A stretch of 64,000 nucleotides of DNA from Brevundimonas sp. (GTDB taxonomy: Bacteria; Pseudomonadota; Alphaproteobacteria; Caulobacterales; Caulobacteraceae). The position numbers and the translations under genes are program-made. The notes under the pieces were generated by a model. That model did not search any database. It saw only the letters and a program-made list of their open reading frames with translations, and had not been told where the DNA came from. Location: assembly GCF_030704825.1 (NCBI RefSeq), contig NZ_JAUYNX010000011.1:124001-188000 (forward strand). Direction: 5' to 3'. The number at the start of each line of letters is the position of its first letter. Positions within the stretch are counted from its first letter, which is position 1. This document shows, piece by piece, positions 62,960-64,000 of the stretch.

Positions 62960-64000
62960 CGTCTTTCTCCATCGTCTCAAGGTCGGCGCCGCTGATCCCC
63001 GCCAGTGCGAGGTGCAGCGCCCCGTAGGCCCGCCACGGGCGCCAGGCTTCGGCGCGGACGGCGAGCGTTTCATCGTTCAATCGGTCATTGGGCGCATCCC
63101 GGACCTGATCCGGGCCCCCGTCGTCGATCCAGTCGCCCGGCAGCCGCAGCCCCGGCCGCGCCTCGACCAGGGGCTTCAGCGCCGGATCGGCCGACAGGTC
63201 GCGCCCGATCGCGTCCGGATCGGCCGAAAGGTCGAACACCCGCCGCACCCGCGCCAGCACCCCCGGCAGGGCCTTGAGGTCGTCGACCTCGACACAGACC
63301 GAGACCCGCCCGGCCTCCGCCGGCTCGACCGTGACCGAGCCCCCGGCGCCGTCGACATCCTTCGTCAGCGGCCGCGACCAGCGCCGCCCCTCGACCGCGT
63401 CGCCGCGCGCCGTCAGGGCCGCGAACATGGCGTCCCGGTCATAGGGCGGGCGGTAGGACAGGCTCAGCCGCACCCCGCCCTCGTGCGCCCGCTCGCCGCG
63501 CCGCCGCAGGGCCGAGGGCGGGCGGCCGTACAGGGCCTGGAAGGTCTCGTTGAAGCGCCGCACGCTGCCGAAGCCCGAGCCGAGCGCCACCTGGGCCATC
63601 GACAGGTCGGTCTGGTGAATCAGCGCCTTGGCCAGCAGCACGCGCCGCGTCTGGGCCACGCTGACCGGAGCCGCGCCCAGGTGCTGGCGGAACAGCCGCC
63701 GCAGGTGCCGCTCGCCGACGCCCAGCCGCCCGGCCAGTCCATCGACGTCGCCCTCGTCGAGCGCCCCCGCCTCGATCAGGGCCAGGGCCCGGCTCACCGT
63801 GTTGGACGTCCCGCGCCAGGCGCCCATGTCGGGGGCCGTCTCGGGCCGGCAGCGCAGGCAGGCCCGGAAGCCCGCCTCCTCCGCCGCCGCGGCGGAGACC
63901 ACGAAGACCATGTTCTCCCGCTTCGGCGTCCGCGCCGGACAGACCGGCCGGCAGTAGATGCCCGTGGTCTTGACGCAGCCGAAGAACCGCCCGTCGAACC
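62940..64000 (-). CDS. Ada/AlkA fusion with lost glycosylase domain (5' end outside window)
   Basis: The visible N-terminal part is an Ada zinc domain (FFGCVKTTGIYCRPVCPARTP and FRACLRCRPE, four Cys). An AraC-type HTH follows (GLAGRLGVGERHLRRLFRQHLGAAPVSV, then SVRRFNETFQALYGRPPS), then AlkA_N (VRLSLSYRPPYDRDAMFAALTARG). Where an HhH-GPD glycosylase domain of about 110-130 residues should follow RLPGDW, only about 20 residues occur, encoded by a short palindromic repeat. The chain then resumes at AVRAEAWRPWRAYGALHL, the normal AlkA end. So regulation and methyl sensing may remain, but the glycosylase cannot work. Confidence 0.82.
   Translation of the reverse strand, partial: FDGRFFGCVKTTGIYCRPVCPARTPKRENMVFVVSAAAAEEAGFRACLRCRPETAPDMGAWRGTSNTVSRALALIEAGALDEGDVDGLAGRLGVGERHLRRLFRQHLGAAPVSVAQTRRVLLAKALIHQTDLSMAQVALGSGFGSVRRFNETFQALYGRPPSALRRRGERAHEGGVRLSLSYRPPYDRDAMFAALTARGDAVEGRRWSRPLTKDVDGAGGSVTVEPAEAGRVSVCVEVDDLKALPGVLARVRRVFDLSADPDAIGRDLSADPALKPLVEARPGLRLPGDWIDDGGPDQVRDAPNDRLNDETLAVRAEAWRPWRAYGALHLALAGISGADLETMEKDDAKRAA

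Overview
This 64 kb window is a gene-dense, very GC-rich chromosomal stretch from an alphaproteobacterium. I place it in the Caulobacterales, probably Brevundimonas or a close relative. That is inference from the RpoD and DnaG sequences, GGAAC-N16/17-CGTT promoters of the alphaproteobacterial general stress sigma factor, a 2-selenouridine route made of selD and mnmH, and the mix of DUF1428, DUF6481, MHYT-kinase and RraB-like genes. I see no rRNA, tRNA, CRISPR array, prophage or complete insertion sequence. Most of the sequence is core chromosome, with a more accessory stretch at about 13.4-20.2 kb.

Layout. 0-5.5 kb: small metabolic and envelope genes (S1/P1-type nuclease end, glutathione transferase, 3D-domain protein, Mpo1-like, YbhB-like, HxlR regulator, DUF1428). 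5.6-10.2 kb: an envelope module built round an ECF sigma factor and its membrane anti-sigma. It includes a secreted Gly/Ala-rich protein, a secreted subtilase, a 57-residue protein and a GH16 glycanase. Four promoter-like sites with identical geometry (GGATGRAWCS-N11-KCGTT) sit before these transcription units. 10.2-13.4 kb: MHYT hybrid kinase plus response regulator. 13.5-20.2 kb: ArsR-type regulator with divergent S41 peptidase and a palindromic operator; a four-gene small heat-shock operon with a sigma-32-like promoter and a ROSE-type RNA thermometer; an unknown gene flanked by repeats; an HTH protein with a partly duplicated tail; and a palindromic repeat element.

20.2-36 kb: dnaG-rpoD with inverted DnaA-box-like sites upstream, an acyltransferase-like membrane protein, a SIMPL protein, carA, an APC permease and Rieske oxygenase pair, a HAD phosphatase, RraB and carB. 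carA and carB are separated and divergent. 36-48 kb: a paralogue of the HTH protein, a PIN-toxin pair with an unrecognised antitoxin, a DAACS symporter, mnmH-selD, a GH43-like secreted protein, an M20 amidohydrolase, a second GST, greA, a VOC protein and an ELM1-like protein. 48-57 kb: trxB, two SleB-type cell-wall hydrolases on either side of a large PAS/GAF hybrid kinase, and small proteins with general-stress-type promoters.

57-64 kb: the de novo NAD operon. It reads nadA, a 37-residue ORF, an M50 protease and nadB, all joined by stop/start overlaps, followed by a Uma2-like gene and nadC. Two matching palindromic operators lie upstream of nadA. The window ends with ogt and an Ada-AlkA fusion gene whose glycosylase catalytic domain has been lost and replaced by a short palindromic repeat.

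Most interesting: the ECF regulon with its face-to-face promoter, the ROSE thermometer, the 37-residue ORF in the NAD operon, the degenerate Ada-AlkA, and the PIN toxin with an unfamiliar partner.
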